64,000 bases of DNA, from assembly GCF_002179965.1 (NCBI RefSeq), contig NZ_NGUQ01000018.1, positions 62,001 through 126,000 of the forward strand, given 5' to 3'. The stretch's first letter is position 1. Every line of letters begins with the position of its first letter. Both the position numbers and the translations under genes were made by a program. The DNA is from Pandoraea sp. PE-S2T-3 (lineage in GTDB: Bacteria > Pseudomonadota > Gammaproteobacteria > Burkholderiales > Burkholderiaceae). Under the pieces are notes generated by a model. It ran no database searches. It was not told the origin of the DNA and saw only the letters and a program-made list of their open reading frames with translations. Positions 7,605 through 17,227 of this stretch are shown here, one piece after another.

Positions 7605-9587
7605 TCACTGCGCTTGCTTCAACTGATCGAGAATCGCCGGGTTTTCAAGCGTGGAGGTGTCCTGCGTGATCTCCTCGCCCTTCGCGATCACGCGCAACAG
7701 ACGGCGCATGATCTTGCCCGAACGCGTCTTCGGCAGGTTGTCGCCGAAGCGGATGTCCTTCGGCTTGGCGATCGGTCCGATCTCCTTGCCCACCCAGTTG
7801 CGCAGTTCGAGCGCCAGTTGCTTGGCTTCATCCCCCGTCGGGCGCGAACGCTTGAGCACCACGAACGCGACAATCGCCTCGCCTGTCGTGTCGTCCGGAC
7901 GGCCCACCACCGCAGCCTCCGCCACGATCGGATTCGCCACCAGCGCCGACTCGATCTCCATCGTGCCCATGCGGTGACCCGAGACGTTCAGCACGTCGTC
8001 GATGCGCCCCATGATCGTGAAGTACCCGGTCTTCGCATCACGAATCGAACCGTCGCCGGCCAGATAGATCTTTCCACCCAGCTCCGGCGGGAAGTAGCTC
8101 GACTTGTAACGCTCCGGGTCGCCCCAGATCGTACGAATCATCGACGGCCACGCGCGCTTGATCACGAGCATGCCACCCTGACCGTTCGGCACGTCCTGCC
8201 CGGTCTCATCGACAATCGCCACGTCGATCCCCGGCAGCCCCAGCGTGCACGAACCCGGCACCAGCGGCGTCGCGCCCGGCAGCGGCGTGATCACATGACC
8301 GCCAGTCTCCGTCTGCCACCACGTATCGACGATCGGGCAACGGCCGCCGCCAATGTTCTCGTAGTACCACATCCACGCTTCCGGATTGATCGGCTCACCA
8401 ACCGACCCGAGAATGCGCAGCGACGACAGATCGTATTTCTTCGGATGCACGTCCGGTGTCTGCTCGGCCGCCTTGATCAGCGAACGAATCGCCGTCGGCG
8501 CGGTGTAGAACACCGACACCTTGTGGCGACCGATCATCTCCCAGAAACGCCCGGCATTCGGATACGTCGGCACGCCTTCGAACACGACCTGCGTCGCACC
8601 GACCGCGAGCGGGCCGTAAGCGATGTACGTGTGGCCGGTAATCCAGCCGATATCCGCCGTGCACCAGAAAACGTCGTCCGGCTTGATGTCGAACGTCCAC
8701 TGCATCGTGAGCGACGCCCACAGCAGATAGCCGCCCGTGCTGTGTTGCACACCCTTCGGCTTGCCCGTCGAGCCCGACGTGTAGAGGATGAACAGCGGAT
8801 GCTCCGCGCCCACCCACTCCGGCTCGCACTGATCCGATTGCGTCGCGACCAAGTCTTGCAGCACGTGATCACGGCCCGCCTGCATCGTCACGTTGCCGCC
8901 GGTACGGCGGTAGACGATCACCGACTTCACGTGATCGCAGCCGCCCATCGCCAGCGCCTCGTCGACGATGGCCTTGAGCGGCAGCGCCTTGCCGCCACGC
9001 ATCTGCTCGTCGGCGGTGATGATCGCCACGGCGCCGGCGTCGATCGCGCGCTCGTTCAGCGACTTGGCCGAAAAGCCGCCGAACACGACGGAGTGCGTCG
9101 CGCCGATCCGTGCGCAGGCCTGCATGGCCACGACGCCTTCGATCGACATCGGCATGTAAATCACGACGCGGTCGCCCTTCTTCACGCCCTGAGCCTTGAG
9201 CGCGTTCGCAAAGCGGCTCACGCGCGCCAGCAGGTCGCGGTAGGTAACCGGGGTCACCGTGCCGTCGTCGGCTTCAAAGAGAATGGCGTTCTTGTCGCCC
9301 AGACCGGCTTCAATCTGGCGGTCGAGACAGTTGTACGACGCATTGAGCTGACCATCTTCGAACCACGTGTAGAACGGGGCGTTGGTCTCGTCGAGGACTT
9401 TGGTGAACGGCTTGTGCCAGGCCAGATTCTCGCGCGCCTGACGCGCCCAGAATCCCTCGTAATCCTTCTCGGCCTCGGCGCACAGCGCCTCATAGGCGGG
9501 CATGCCGGAGATGTTCGCTTTGGCGACAAGCGCCTGCGGCGGCGCGAAAATGCGCTGCTCCTGCATTACCGATTCAATTGCTGCCAT
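7605..9587 (-). CDS. acs: Acetyl-CoA synthetase
   Basis: This 660-residue cytoplasmic enzyme activates acetate to acetyl-CoA through acetyl-AMP. Diagnostic motifs are the P-loop-like [11 protein letters not shown], the adenylate motif [10 protein letters not shown] and, near the C-terminus, [10 protein letters not shown] with the Lys that acetylation inactivates in this family. The length matches E. coli Acs (652). ATG 9587 (MAAIESVMQ) follows an AGAGGGG ribosome site; a longer frame from 9626 is unlikely. It sits upstream of the DUF4212-symporter pair on the same strand, separated by 228 bases, so it may have its own transcript. Confidence 0.97.
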   Translation of the reverse strand: MAAIESVMQEQRIFAPPQALVAKANISGMPAYEALCAEAEKDYEGFWARQARENLAWHKPFTKVLDETNAPFYTWFEDGQLNASYNCLDRQIEAGLGDKNAILFEADDGTVTPVTYRDLLARVSRFANALKAQGVKKGDRVVIYMPMSIEGVVAMQACARIGATHSVVFGGFSAKSLNERAIDAGAVAIITADEQMRGGKALPLKAIVDEALAMGGCDHVKSVIVYRRTGGNVTMQAGRDHVLQDLVATQSDQCEPEWVGAEHPLFILYTSGSTGKPKGVQHSTGGYLLWASLTMQWTFDIKPDDVFWCTADIGWITGHTYIAYGPLAVGATQVVFEGVPTYPNAGRFWEMIGRHKVSVFYTAPTAIRSLIKAAEQTPDVHPKKYDLSSLRILGSVGEPINPEAWMWYYENIGGGRCPIVDTWWQTETGGHVITPLPGATPLVPGSCTLGLPGIDVAIVDETGQDVPNGQGGMLVIKRAWPSMIRTIWGDPERYKSSYFPPELGGKIYLAGDGSIRDAKTGYFTIMGRIDDVLNVSGHRMGTMEIESALVANPIVAEAAVVGRPDDTTGEAIVAFVVLKRSRPTGDEAKQLALELRNWVGKEIGPIAKPKDIRFGDNLPKTRSGKIMRRLLRVIAKGEEITQDTSTLENPAILDQLKQAQ

Positions 9588-9824
9588 GAGTTGTCCCCTC
9601 TTATGGATATGCAAAAACGATTGCAATCAAGCCAAAACAAATCGCTAACGCCACATTAAGACGAGCGACTTACTAACGCCTTACACTGGTGCACCCGCGT
9701 GACGTCTCTCGCGTGCGGGACTCACGCAAGCGCGTCACTGCGGTGCAGCAGACCGTGGCGTATTCGCTACAATCCTACCCGCATCATCCCTATCCCGCCA
9801 ACCCCGGACTCGCCCGGAGCGCCC

Positions 9825-10850
9825 GTGAATTCGACCTCTTCGTCCCAATCCACGCCTTCAGCCCACGCGTCGGCATCGTCAACCGACCGGCTGTTTGCCC
9901 GCTTTCCGAGTTTCGCGCTGGCCCTGGCCATGACCTTCGTCGGCACCAATGTCGGCATCGGCAAAACCATGGTCGCCGTCATGCCCGTGGCCGCCTTCGC
10001 CCTCTGGCGCTTCGTGATCGCCGTCATCGCCCTCACCCCGCGTTATCGCCCGGCGAGAATGCGGCTCGTCACCCGGTCGCAATGGCGCAACCTTTTTGTG
10101 CAGACGTTCTTCGGGACGTTTCTCTTCACCCTGCTGATGCTCTATGGCGTGCGTCAGACCACGGCGACCGCCGCCGGGGTGATTACCGCCACGCTGCCCG
10201 CCTGTGTCGCCCTGCTGTCATGGGCTGTGCTGCGGGAACACCCGTCGCGGCGCACGCTGGTAAGCATTGGGCTGGCCATCCTCGGGGTTGCGCTGCTCAA
10301 CCTGTCGCGCGGCGACGCGCACGGGGCGGGCAGTGGCAGCGGCTCCACTGGCAACGCGTGGCTGGGGAATCTGCTAGTGCTCGGCGCTGTGGTGTGCGAG
10401 GGGATTTACGTGATCGTCTCGAAGCGCCTCGCCTCGGAACTCTCGGCGATCGATATCTGCGCGTACACCCATCTGCTCGGCGGGGCGATGATGCTGCCGC
10501 TCGGCATCGTGGGGTTGATGGCCGTGGATTACTCGGTACTCACGCCCGGCCATTGGGCCCTCATCGTCTGGTACGGGCTCGCCGCGAGCGTGTTCTCGTT
10601 CTTCCTCTGGATGCGCGGCATTCGCCACGTGAGCGCCCAACTGGCGGGCGTTTTCACTGCCATGGTGCCGGTGGCCGCCACGGCCTACGGGGTCGTGTTT
10701 CTCGGCGAACAGCTGACGTTCACCCAAGGCGCAGCGCTGGCGCTGACGGTCTCGGGCGTCGTGCTCGCCGCCATGCCCGGCGCGGGCGCCAGCAAGAAAC
10801 TGGCCGCTGCCCCCACGGATAAGGGCGGCTCGCCCGGCAAGACGTTGTAA
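9825..10850 (+). CDS. DMT-superfamily (EamA) transporter
   Basis: The 341-residue inner-membrane protein has two EamA repeats and about ten hydrophobic segments, typical of drug/metabolite exporters such as RhaT/YdcZ-like proteins. The substrate cannot be told from sequence. GTG 9825 is chosen as the start because a GGAG site lies upstream and the earlier in-frame residues are Arg/Pro-rich. The first 25 residues are Ser/Thr-rich and soluble. It is divergent from acs, with a shared 237-base intergenic region that holds nothing else I recognise. Confidence 0.85.
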   Translation: MNSTSSSQSTPSAHASASSTDRLFARFPSFALALAMTFVGTNVGIGKTMVAVMPVAAFALWRFVIAVIALTPRYRPARMRLVTRSQWRNLFVQTFFGTFLFTLLMLYGVRQTTATAAGVITATLPACVALLSWAVLREHPSRRTLVSIGLAILGVALLNLSRGDAHGAGSGSGSTGNAWLGNLLVLGAVVCEGIYVIVSKRLASELSAIDICAYTHLLGGAMMLPLGIVGLMAVDYSVLTPGHWALIVWYGLAASVFSFFLWMRGIRHVSAQLAGVFTAMVPVAATAYGVVFLGEQLTFTQGAALALTVSGVVLAAMPGAGASKKLAAAPTDKGGSPGKTL

Positions 10851-10975
10851 AATGCCGCCGGTGTCGGATTTCGCCTCGTGAATCCGACCGGATGCTTTGA
10901 TTTGATGTTGATTTGATAATAATGGCCTGCGGCTTCGGGCGCAGGCGAATGTCCCCCCACTTCGTCAAGATTGCC

Positions 10976-11557
10976 ATGTCGACTCCCGGCCGCTCCTCCG
11001 ACGCGCCGATGCGCCCGCTGCCCCGCATCATTTTCTTCAGCCGCTGGCTGCAACTGCCGCTCTATCTCGGCCTGATCGCAGCGCAAGGCGTCTACGTCTA
11101 CAAGTTTCTCGCCGAACTCTGGCACCTCGTCACCCACGCCGCCAGCTTCGACGAAACGCAGATCATGCTGGTCGTGCTCGGCCTGATCGACGTGGTGATG
11201 ATCTCGAATCTGCTCATCATGGTGATCATCGGCGGCTATGAGACCTTCGTCTCCCGCCTCGGTGTGGAAGGCCACCCCGACGAGCCCGAATGGCTCGATC
11301 ACGTGAACGCCGGCGTGCTCAAGGTGAAGCTCTCGATGGCGCTCATCAGCATCTCGTCGATCCACCTGCTCAAGACGTTTATCGATGCGTCCCAGCAAAC
11401 GCCGCACACGATCATGTGGCAAGTCATCATCCACATCTCGTTCCTGCTTTCCGCCGTCGTGATGGCCGTGGTCAACAAGATGACCAACGACAGCCACGCC
11501 CCGGCGTACGCTACCCCCCAAGCTGTACCGGCTGTACCTAATAACAATACCCATTAA
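10976..11557 (+). CDS. UPF0114 (YqhA-like) membrane protein
   Basis: The 193-residue protein matches the UPF0114/YqhA family of unknown function. It has four hydrophobic segments and the conserved-looking block [16 protein letters not shown], followed by [18 protein letters not shown]. The start at ATG 10976 (MSTPGRSSD) drops a poor N-terminal extension. A small hairpin (10863-10888, GTCGGATT and AATCCGAC arms) lies upstream, after the DMT gene. It is 37 bases before the fumarase gene and may be co-transcribed with it. Confidence 0.85.
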   Translation: MSTPGRSSDAPMRPLPRIIFFSRWLQLPLYLGLIAAQGVYVYKFLAELWHLVTHAASFDETQIMLVVLGLIDVVMISNLLIMVIIGGYETFVSRLGVEGHPDEPEWLDHVNAGVLKVKLSMALISISSIHLLKTFIDASQQTPHTIMWQVIIHISFLLSAVVMAVVNKMTNDSHAPAYATPQAVPAVPNNNTH

Positions 11558-11594
11558 ATCCTCACCAAGTCCCCACTAAGTCGAGAGCCGTTTC

Positions 11595-13118
11595 ATGTCT
11601 ACCGTCATTAAAGAAGACGACGTCATTCAGAGCGTCGCCGGTGCCCTTCAGTACATCAGCTACTTCCATCCGGACGATTACATCCAAGCGCTGGGCCGTG
11701 CCTACGAGGCCGAAGAAAGCCCCGCCGCCAAGGATGCCATCGCGCAAATTCTGACCAACAGCCGCATGTGCGCCGAAGGCCGCCGCCCGCTGTGTCAGGA
11801 CACCGGTATCGTGACCGTCTTCGTGAAGGTCGGCATGAACGTGCAGTGGGATGCCAAGCGCAGCCTCACGGACATGATCAATGAAGGCGTGCGTCAGGCT
11901 TACATGCACCCCGAGAACGTGCTGCGCGCCTCGATCGTTGCCCCGCCCGAAGGCGGCCGCAAGAACACGAAGGACAATACGCCCGCCGTCATCCACTACG
12001 AAATCGTGGAAGGCGACAAGGTCGACATCACGGTCGCAGCCAAGGGCGGCGGCTCGGAGAACAAGTCGAAGTTCGTGATGCTCAACCCGTCCGACTCGAT
12101 CGTCGACTGGGTCGTGAAGACCGTGCCGACGATGGGCGCCGGCTGGTGCCCGCCGGGCATGCTCGGCATCGGTATCGGCGGCACGGCCGAGAAGGCCATG
12201 GTCCTCGCGAAGGAATCGCTCATGGACCCGATCGACATCCATGACCTGATCAAGCGCGGCCCGCAGAACTGGAACGAAGAGCTGCGTATCGAGCTGTTCG
12301 AGAAGGTCAACGCCCTCGGTATCGGCGCGCAAGGCCTCGGCGGCCTCGCCACGGTGCTCGACGTGAAGATTCTCGACTACCCGACGCACGCCGCGTCGAA
12401 GCCGGTCGCCATGATCCCGAACTGCGCCGCCACGCGTCACGCGCACTTCACGCTCGACGGCTCGGGCCCCTCGTTCCTCGCCGCCCCGTCGCTCGACGCC
12501 TGGCCGAACGTGCACTGGGAACCGAACACCGAGACGAGCAAGCGCGTCGACCTCGACACGCTCACGCCGGAAGAAGTCGCCAGCTGGAAGCCGGGTCAGA
12601 CGCTGCTGCTCTCGGGCAAGATGCTCACGGGCCGCGACGCCGCTCACAAGCGCATCGCCGACATGATCGCCAAGGGCGAGCCGCTGCCGGTCGACTTCAA
12701 TGGCCGCGCGATTTACTACGTCGGCCCGGTCGATCCGGTGCGTGACGAAGTCGTCGGCCCGGCCGGTCCGACCACGTCCACGCGCATGGACAAGTTCACC
12801 GACATGATGCTGTCGAAGACGGGCCTCGCGGTCATGATCGGCAAGTCGGAACGTGGCCCGGCCGCCATCGAAGCGATCAAGAAGCACAAGGCTGCGTACC
12901 TGATGGCCGTGGGCGGTGCCGCTTATCTGGTGTCGAAGGCGATTCGCGCCGCACGCGTGCTGGCCTTCGAAGACCTCGGCATGGAAGCCATCTACGAATT
13001 CGACGTGAAGGACATGCCCGTCACCGTCGCGGTGGACTCCACCGGCGTGTCGGTGCACCAGACCGGCCCGAAGGAATGGCAAGCCAAGATCGGCAAGATT
13101 CCGGTCGCAGCGGCGTAA
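11595..13118 (+). CDS. fumA: Class I fumarate hydratase
   Basis: This 507-residue cytoplasmic TCA-cycle enzyme interconverts fumarate and malate with an oxygen-sensitive [4Fe-4S] cluster. The N-terminal alpha domain has CQDTG and GWCPPG, and the central NCAATRHAHF supplies another cluster-region Cys. The C-terminal beta domain ends with VDSTGVSVHQTGP. The length fits class I fumarases fused from alpha and beta subunits. The symbol fumA is by family; some annotations would call it fumB. A strong terminator follows at 13143. Confidence 0.95.
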   Translation: MSTVIKEDDVIQSVAGALQYISYFHPDDYIQALGRAYEAEESPAAKDAIAQILTNSRMCAEGRRPLCQDTGIVTVFVKVGMNVQWDAKRSLTDMINEGVRQAYMHPENVLRASIVAPPEGGRKNTKDNTPAVIHYEIVEGDKVDITVAAKGGGSENKSKFVMLNPSDSIVDWVVKTVPTMGAGWCPPGMLGIGIGGTAEKAMVLAKESLMDPIDIHDLIKRGPQNWNEELRIELFEKVNALGIGAQGLGGLATVLDVKILDYPTHAASKPVAMIPNCAATRHAHFTLDGSGPSFLAAPSLDAWPNVHWEPNTETSKRVDLDTLTPEEVASWKPGQTLLLSGKMLTGRDAAHKRIADMIAKGEPLPVDFNGRAIYYVGPVDPVRDEVVGPAGPTTSTRMDKFTDMMLSKTGLAVMIGKSERGPAAIEAIKKHKAAYLMAVGGAAYLVSKAIRAARVLAFEDLGMEAIYEFDVKDMPVTVAVDSTGVSVHQTGPKEWQAKIGKIPVAAA

Positions 13119-13142
13119 TGCTGTCGTAATGGCGTTGTAGTC

Positions 13143-13171
13143 AAAGGCCCGGCAATGCCCGGGCCTTTTTC
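13143..13171 (+). terminator. Rho-independent terminator after fumarase
   Basis: AAAGGCCCGG and CCGGGCCTTT form a 10-bp stem around a six-base loop, followed by a T run. It lies 25 bases after the fumarase stop. Confidence 0.9.
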
Positions 13172-13321
13172 TTGTTGAAAACAGGCCGAATGCAACGCGA
13201 ATGGATCGCGTTACCATTCGTGTCTCGGTTCACGAAAAGCCTTGCAGGGCTTGGCTTTCCGAGCTTTTCAGGCTATCGTTCAACCGCTTGCAAATTGCAC
13301 AACTGCATATAGGGATCCGAA

Positions 13322-13801
13322 ATGAAAGGCGACAAGAAAGTCCTCGAACTCCTCAACGCTCAGCTCACCAACGAACTGACCGCGATCAACCAGTACTTTC
13401 TGCACGCCCGCATGTACAAGCACTGGGGTCTCGACAAGCTCGGCAAGCACGAGTACGACGAGTCGATCGGTGAGATGAAGCACGCCGACAAGCTCATCGA
13501 GCGCATTTTCATGCTCGACGGCCTGCCGAACCTGCAAGACCTGCACAAGCTGCTCATCGGCGAGAACACGGAAGAAATTCTGGCTTGCGATTTGAAGCTG
13601 GAATACCTCTCGCAGAAGACCTGCAAGGAAGGCGTGGCGCACTGCGAAACCGTGAAGGACTTCGTCTCGCGCGAAATCTTCAACGAAATCCTGCACGACA
13701 CGGAAGAGCACATCGACTGGCTGGAAACGCAGATCGAACTGATCGCCAAGGTCGGCCTGCAAAACTACCAACAGTCGGGCATGGCGTCGTTCGAAGACTG
13801 A
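13322..13801 (+). CDS. bfr: Bacterioferritin
   Basis: This 159-residue subunit belongs to the 24-mer haem-containing iron-storage cage. Ferroxidase ligands Glu18, Glu51, His54, Glu94 and His130 are visible, and Met52 in GEMKHADKL is the haem ligand. At the usual Glu127 position, three residues before His130, the sequence reads Thr (HDTEEHIDW), with Glu128 and Glu129 next to it. Length and sequence are otherwise typical. The Fur-box bfd gene for its ferredoxin partner lies 1.2 kb downstream, past murI. No Fur box is evident just upstream of bfr. Confidence 0.95.
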   Translation: MKGDKKVLELLNAQLTNELTAINQYFLHARMYKHWGLDKLGKHEYDESIGEMKHADKLIERIFMLDGLPNLQDLHKLLIGENTEEILACDLKLEYLSQKTCKEGVAHCETVKDFVSREIFNEILHDTEEHIDWLETQIELIAKVGLQNYQQSGMASFED

Positions 13802-13891
13802 GCGGGTTAGAGAATTACGCACGACACCCGTTGGCAAGTACCGACACAGCGTCGGTGAATACCGCCCAACGGGCTTTGCGCTAGAATTCCG

Positions 13892-13916
13892 GGGCCGGCC
13901 ATTTGCCGGCCCTTTT
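13892..13916 (+). terminator. Rho-independent terminator after bfr
   Basis: GGGCCGGC and GCCGGCCC form an 8-bp stem with a five-base loop, followed by TTTT. It ends only ten bases before the murI ATG, so murI may depend on read-through or on a promoter within this gap. Confidence 0.85.
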
Positions 13917-13925
13917 CTGTTTACC

Positions 13926-14798
13926 ATGTCCTCCAACGCGCCGATTGGCGTCTTCGATTCCGGTCTCGGCGGTCTCTCGGTCCTTCAGGCCGTGCGCGCC
14001 CTGCTCCCCCACGAGTCGCTGCTCTACGTGGCCGACTCCGCCTTCGCTCCCTACGGCGAACGTCCCGACGCCTTCATCGCCGAACGCAGTCTCGCCGTCG
14101 GCCGCTGGCTGCGCGAGCGCGGCGCCAAAGCGTTTGTGGTCGCGTGCAACACGGCCACCGCGCATGGCGTCACCGCCCTGCGGGCCGACGCGCCGTGGCC
14201 GGTCGTGGGCGTCGAACCGGGTATCAAGCCGGCCGCCGCTGTGTCGCGCACTGGTGTGATTGGGGTCCTTGCCACGGCCGCCACCCTGCGCAGCGCTCGT
14301 TTTGCCGACTTGCTGGCCCGTCACACGGCGCAGGGGCAACGCTTCCTCTGCCAGCCGGGACACGGTCTGGTGGAGTGCATCGAAGCAGGCGATGTGGACT
14401 CGCCCGCCGTCATGGCGTTGCTGGAGCGCTACGTCGCGCCAATGGTGGCGCAAGGCGCCGACACGCTGGTGTTGGGCTGCACCCACTACCCGTTCCTGAT
14501 TCCGGCCATCCGCCAGCGCTTCGGCACGGCGCTCACGCTGATCGACACCGGCGCGGCCATCGCGCGGCAGTTGCAACGCCGTCTGGAAACCGATGGCCTC
14601 TGCGCACCGCGCGACCCCGGCGCCAGCGGGAACATGCAATTGTTCACGACGGCCAACGTTCAGGCGCTTCAGACGATGGCGGACCGCTTGCTCGTCAACC
14701 CGCCGGTCGCCCAGATCGTCGAAATCGGACAAATCGACGGGACCGCGTGGCCCCGGATCGATGCACCAGTCAAAACGGGCTCGGCACTCGCCAACTGA
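13926..14798 (+). CDS. murI: Glutamate racemase
   Basis: The 290-residue cytoplasmic enzyme converts L- to D-glutamate for peptidoglycan. The N-terminal motif GVFDSGLGGLSV and the two catalytic Cys regions, VACNTATA and LGCTHYPFL, are intact. Its length is slightly above the usual 265-285. It lies between bfr and bfd without functional relation to them, a neighbourhood also common in Burkholderiaceae. Confidence 0.96.
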   Translation: MSSNAPIGVFDSGLGGLSVLQAVRALLPHESLLYVADSAFAPYGERPDAFIAERSLAVGRWLRERGAKAFVVACNTATAHGVTALRADAPWPVVGVEPGIKPAAAVSRTGVIGVLATAATLRSARFADLLARHTAQGQRFLCQPGHGLVECIEAGDVDSPAVMALLERYVAPMVAQGADTLVLGCTHYPFLIPAIRQRFGTALTLIDTGAAIARQLQRRLETDGLCAPRDPGASGNMQLFTTANVQALQTMADRLLVNPPVAQIVEIGQIDGTAWPRIDAPVKTGSALAN

Positions 14799-14977
14799 GA
14801 TTTAGCGGCGGCGAATGCCGGTCATCGGCCGCTGCCGCCCGTCCCACGGGCTTCTGCCCCACGCATCGCCCGGCAAACCTTCCCATAGTTCCCAACTGTT
14901 TAGCCCGATTCAAACACCCGTATATCCATGAGCGTGCTATGGGATAGGGTATTTAGGCTTGCAAAATCTGATCGGTT

Positions 14978-14997
14978 AAATAATAATTATTCTCATT
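14978..14997 (+). promoter_or_regulatory. Fur-box-like operator upstream of bfd
   Basis: AAATAATAATTATTCTCATT resembles the Fur consensus of repeated GATAAT units and lies 25 bases before the bfd ATG. It fits iron-repressed expression of bfd. Assigned by eye. Confidence 0.6.
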
Positions 14998-15022
14998 AGT
15001 GTTACATTTTGACGTTTTCATC

Positions 15023-15289
15023 ATGATCGTTTGCGTCTGCAAATCCGTCTCCGAGCGCCAGATCAAGGCCTGTCTCGACGCTGGCGCCACTTCGATGGAA
15101 GATCTCCAGATCGACCTCGGCGTGGCCCTGTGCTGCGGCAAGTGCGGTCCGTTCGTTCAAGAAATGGTGGCCGGTGCGTCGCCGTGCTGCGGCCGCTCGT
15201 GCGGTGGCTGCTGCCAGTCCGCCTGCGACGTCACCACGACGACCACGACGGAAGTCGTCGTCATGCAAGAACTCGCGTTGGCAGCGTAA
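15023..15289 (+). CDS. bfd: Bacterioferritin-associated ferredoxin
   Basis: The 88-residue [2Fe-2S] protein has the Bfd pattern CVCKSVSE near the N-terminus and CCGKCG about 35 residues later. Bfd reduces bacterioferritin haem to release stored iron. The C-terminal third is an extra tail: a second Cys-rich patch (CCGRSCGGCCQSAC) followed by a Thr run. E. coli Bfd is 64 residues, so the tail of about 25 residues is unusual. ATG 15023 is preferred to an upstream in-frame start. The Fur-box-like site sits in its promoter. Confidence 0.92.
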   Translation: MIVCVCKSVSERQIKACLDAGATSMEDLQIDLGVALCCGKCGPFVQEMVAGASPCCGRSCGGCCQSACDVTTTTTTEVVVMQELALAA

Positions 15290-15484
15290 TTCAGCGTTCG
15301 CGCCCGCCTCTGATTCATGAGCGCCGGGTAGCGCCTGTAACGTGTCATCCGGTAGGATTTCGCCATTGCGACAGGGCAGCAACGTCGCGACGGCAAGGGA
15401 GCCAGCCAGGCGTCTCGCATGCGGTCAACCGCATCAGGCGGCCATGCGCCAGCCAGCGATTCGCGTCACCCACGGAGGTGTCAA

Positions 15485-15547
15485 ATGGAACTCCTGATTG
15501 GCTTTGTCTCAACGTTATGCTTATCGTTCTTCCTGTTTCGAAGGTGA
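15485..15547 (+). CDS. Candidate 20-residue membrane miniprotein
   Basis: A 20-codon ORF (MELLIGFVSTL onward) has a strong ribosome site, GGAGGT, a few bases upstream. It encodes one hydrophobic segment that ends in Phe-Arg-Arg. A good terminator follows at 15601. It lies in a 432-bp gap between bfd and tonB with no other gene. Function unknown; it could be a leader peptide for an attenuator or a free-standing small membrane protein. Confidence 0.45.
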   Translation: MELLIGFVSTLCLSFFLFRR

Positions 15548-15600
15548 GTGCCCGGCAATCTCTCGGTTCACTGCTTTCGCGACATTCGCAGTTTTCGCCG

Positions 15601-15625
15601 ACCGCGCCCCTTGGCGCGGTTTTCC
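15601..15625 (+). terminator. Rho-independent terminator
   Basis: ACCGCGCC and GGCGCGGT form an 8-bp stem around CCTT, followed by TTTTCCTTT. It ends the transcript carrying the 20-codon ORF and separates it from tonB. Confidence 0.85.
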
Positions 15626-15721
15626 TTTGATCGCACGTCCGGCCTTTCCGAACTCCCGAGTTCCGCACACCGCGCTTCTCTCACCGTTCACCGCCGCAAT
15701 TAGCGTACCCTAGCCGTTACC

Positions 15722-16420
15722 ATGTCGACCGTGCCCCCTACGACCCTCGCGCTCATGCCGAGCCGCGATCCGTTGATGTCGCCGCGAGCTATCGCGGTCG
15801 CCACAGCGATCGTAGTCGTCCATATTGCCGCCCTGATCGGGCTTTCGTTGATGCACAACGAACCCGAGAAGGCAACGATCGAGCCGACGACGTTTACCGC
15901 GACGATCATTCCGCTCACCCCTGCGCCCACGCCGCCGCAACCGGCGCCGCCCAAGCCGCAACCCGAACCGCCCAAGCCGAAGGTCGCGCCGCCGCCGCCC
16001 AAGCCGCGCGTGCAGCCGCAAAACGCCATCACGCAGAAAGCCGAGCCTGTTGCACCGCCGGCCCCGGCCGAGCCGACGCAGAACGCTGCCCCGACACCGC
16101 CCGCACCGCCCGCGCCGACGCCGGCCCCCGCACCGTCGGGTCCGATCGAAGGTCTGGCCGTCAAGTGCGACGAGCCGCGCGTGGTCTATCCTACGCAATC
16201 ACGACGCGTTGGCGAGGAAGGCACCGTCACGCTGCGTCTGGTGATCGATACGCGTGGCGTGGTGTCGACGGCCAATATCGTCAAGTCGAGCGGTTTCCCC
16301 CGTCTCGATCAGGCGGCCCGCACCGCCGCGCTGGCGATGCGCTGTGCGCCCCCGATGCAGGGCGGCCGCGCGGTGGAAGCCGCAGCGACCAAACCGTTTA
16401 ATTTCAATCTCAACGATTAA
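15722..16420 (+). CDS. tonB: TonB energy transducer
   Basis: This 232-residue periplasm-spanning protein passes proton-motive energy from ExbB-ExbD to outer-membrane iron and haem receptors. A membrane anchor lies at about residues 24-44 (AIAVATAIVVVHIAALIGL), a long Pro/Lys/Ala linker at about 60-145 (PPKPQPEPPKPK), and a C-terminal TonB domain from about 150 (VVYPTQSRRVGEEGTVTLR). It is followed by exbB after 39 bases and exbD after a further 27, forming an operon. No Fur box is obvious just upstream. Confidence 0.95.
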   Translation: MSTVPPTTLALMPSRDPLMSPRAIAVATAIVVVHIAALIGLSLMHNEPEKATIEPTTFTATIIPLTPAPTPPQPAPPKPQPEPPKPKVAPPPPKPRVQPQNAITQKAEPVAPPAPAEPTQNAAPTPPAPPAPTPAPAPSGPIEGLAVKCDEPRVVYPTQSRRVGEEGTVTLRLVIDTRGVVSTANIVKSSGFPRLDQAARTAALAMRCAPPMQGGRAVEAAATKPFNFNLND

Positions 16421-16459
16421 CGTAACGATTCACGAACTGGATCTCCCGAGGAACGCAAA

Positions 16460-17200
16460 ATGCAAGAGTATGGTTTGAGCCACGTCTGGGCGCAGGGCGA
16501 TTTCGTCACCCGTGCCATCGCGATCGTGTTGTTGGTGATGTCGGTGCTGTCCTGGACGGTCATCCTCATCAAGGGCACGCAGATCTTCCGCCTGAGCCGC
16601 CTCACGCGCACGGCCGAGCCGGACTTCTGGCATTCGGAAAACTTCACCGCCGGTCTGCAAAAGCTGGGCGAATCGTCGGGCAGCAACAACCCGTTCCTCG
16701 CACTGGCACTCGCCGGTCAGGACGCGGCCGAACATCACCGCCAGAGCCAGCCGCATCTGCACGACAAGATGGACGTGAGCGACTGGATCACGCGCGCGCT
16801 GAAGAACTCGGTGGACGACACCGTCTCGCGCCTGCAAAGCGGTCTGGCCATGCTGGCCTCGATCGGTTCGACCTCGCCGTTCGTCGGCCTGTTCGGCACG
16901 GTGTGGGGTATCTATCACGCCCTGCTGGCGATCGGCGCGTCGGGTCAGACGACCATCGACAAGGTGGCCGGCCCGGTGGGTGAAGCCCTGATCATGACGG
17001 CCTTCGGCCTGTTCGTCGCCATCCCGGCAGTGCTCGGCTACAACGCCCTGACGCGCGGCAACAAGGGCGTGGTCTCGAAGCTGAACCGCTTTGCCCACAG
17101 CCTGCACGCCTACTTCCTGACCGGTGCCAGCCTGCATTCGCCGCAGTTCGCGAACAACGTCACGCCGGTGCGCAAGTCCACCCCGGCCAGCGCCAGCTAA
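16460..17200 (+). CDS. exbB: ExbB (MotA/TolQ/ExbB family) proton channel subunit
   Basis: The 246-residue inner-membrane protein forms the pentameric scaffold of the Ton motor. It has an N-terminal membrane segment (AIAIVLLVMSVLSWTVILI). Two more lie near residues 130-200 and carry the family block STSPFVGLFGTVWGIYHAL, with GEALIMTAFGLFVAIPAVL downstream. It lies between tonB and exbD in one operon. Confidence 0.95.
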   Translation: MQEYGLSHVWAQGDFVTRAIAIVLLVMSVLSWTVILIKGTQIFRLSRLTRTAEPDFWHSENFTAGLQKLGESSGSNNPFLALALAGQDAAEHHRQSQPHLHDKMDVSDWITRALKNSVDDTVSRLQSGLAMLASIGSTSPFVGLFGTVWGIYHALLAIGASGQTTIDKVAGPVGEALIMTAFGLFVAIPAVLGYNALTRGNKGVVSKLNRFAHSLHAYFLTGASLHSPQFANNVTPVRKSTPASAS

Positions 17201-17227
17201 GCCGCCGCAAGAGAGAAGGAGTTCGCC

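Noticed and set aside
7443-9659. Open frame of about 738 codons on the plus strand
   Set aside because: It is the antisense shadow of acs, with His/Arg-rich composition.
11562-13217. Open frame of about 551 codons antisense to fumarase
   Set aside because: Shadow of fumA; the terminator and ribosome sites support only the plus-strand gene.
14799-14977. A further gene between murI and the bfd Fur box
   Set aside because: Only short frames without a ribosome site; treated as promoter and 3' untranslated DNA.
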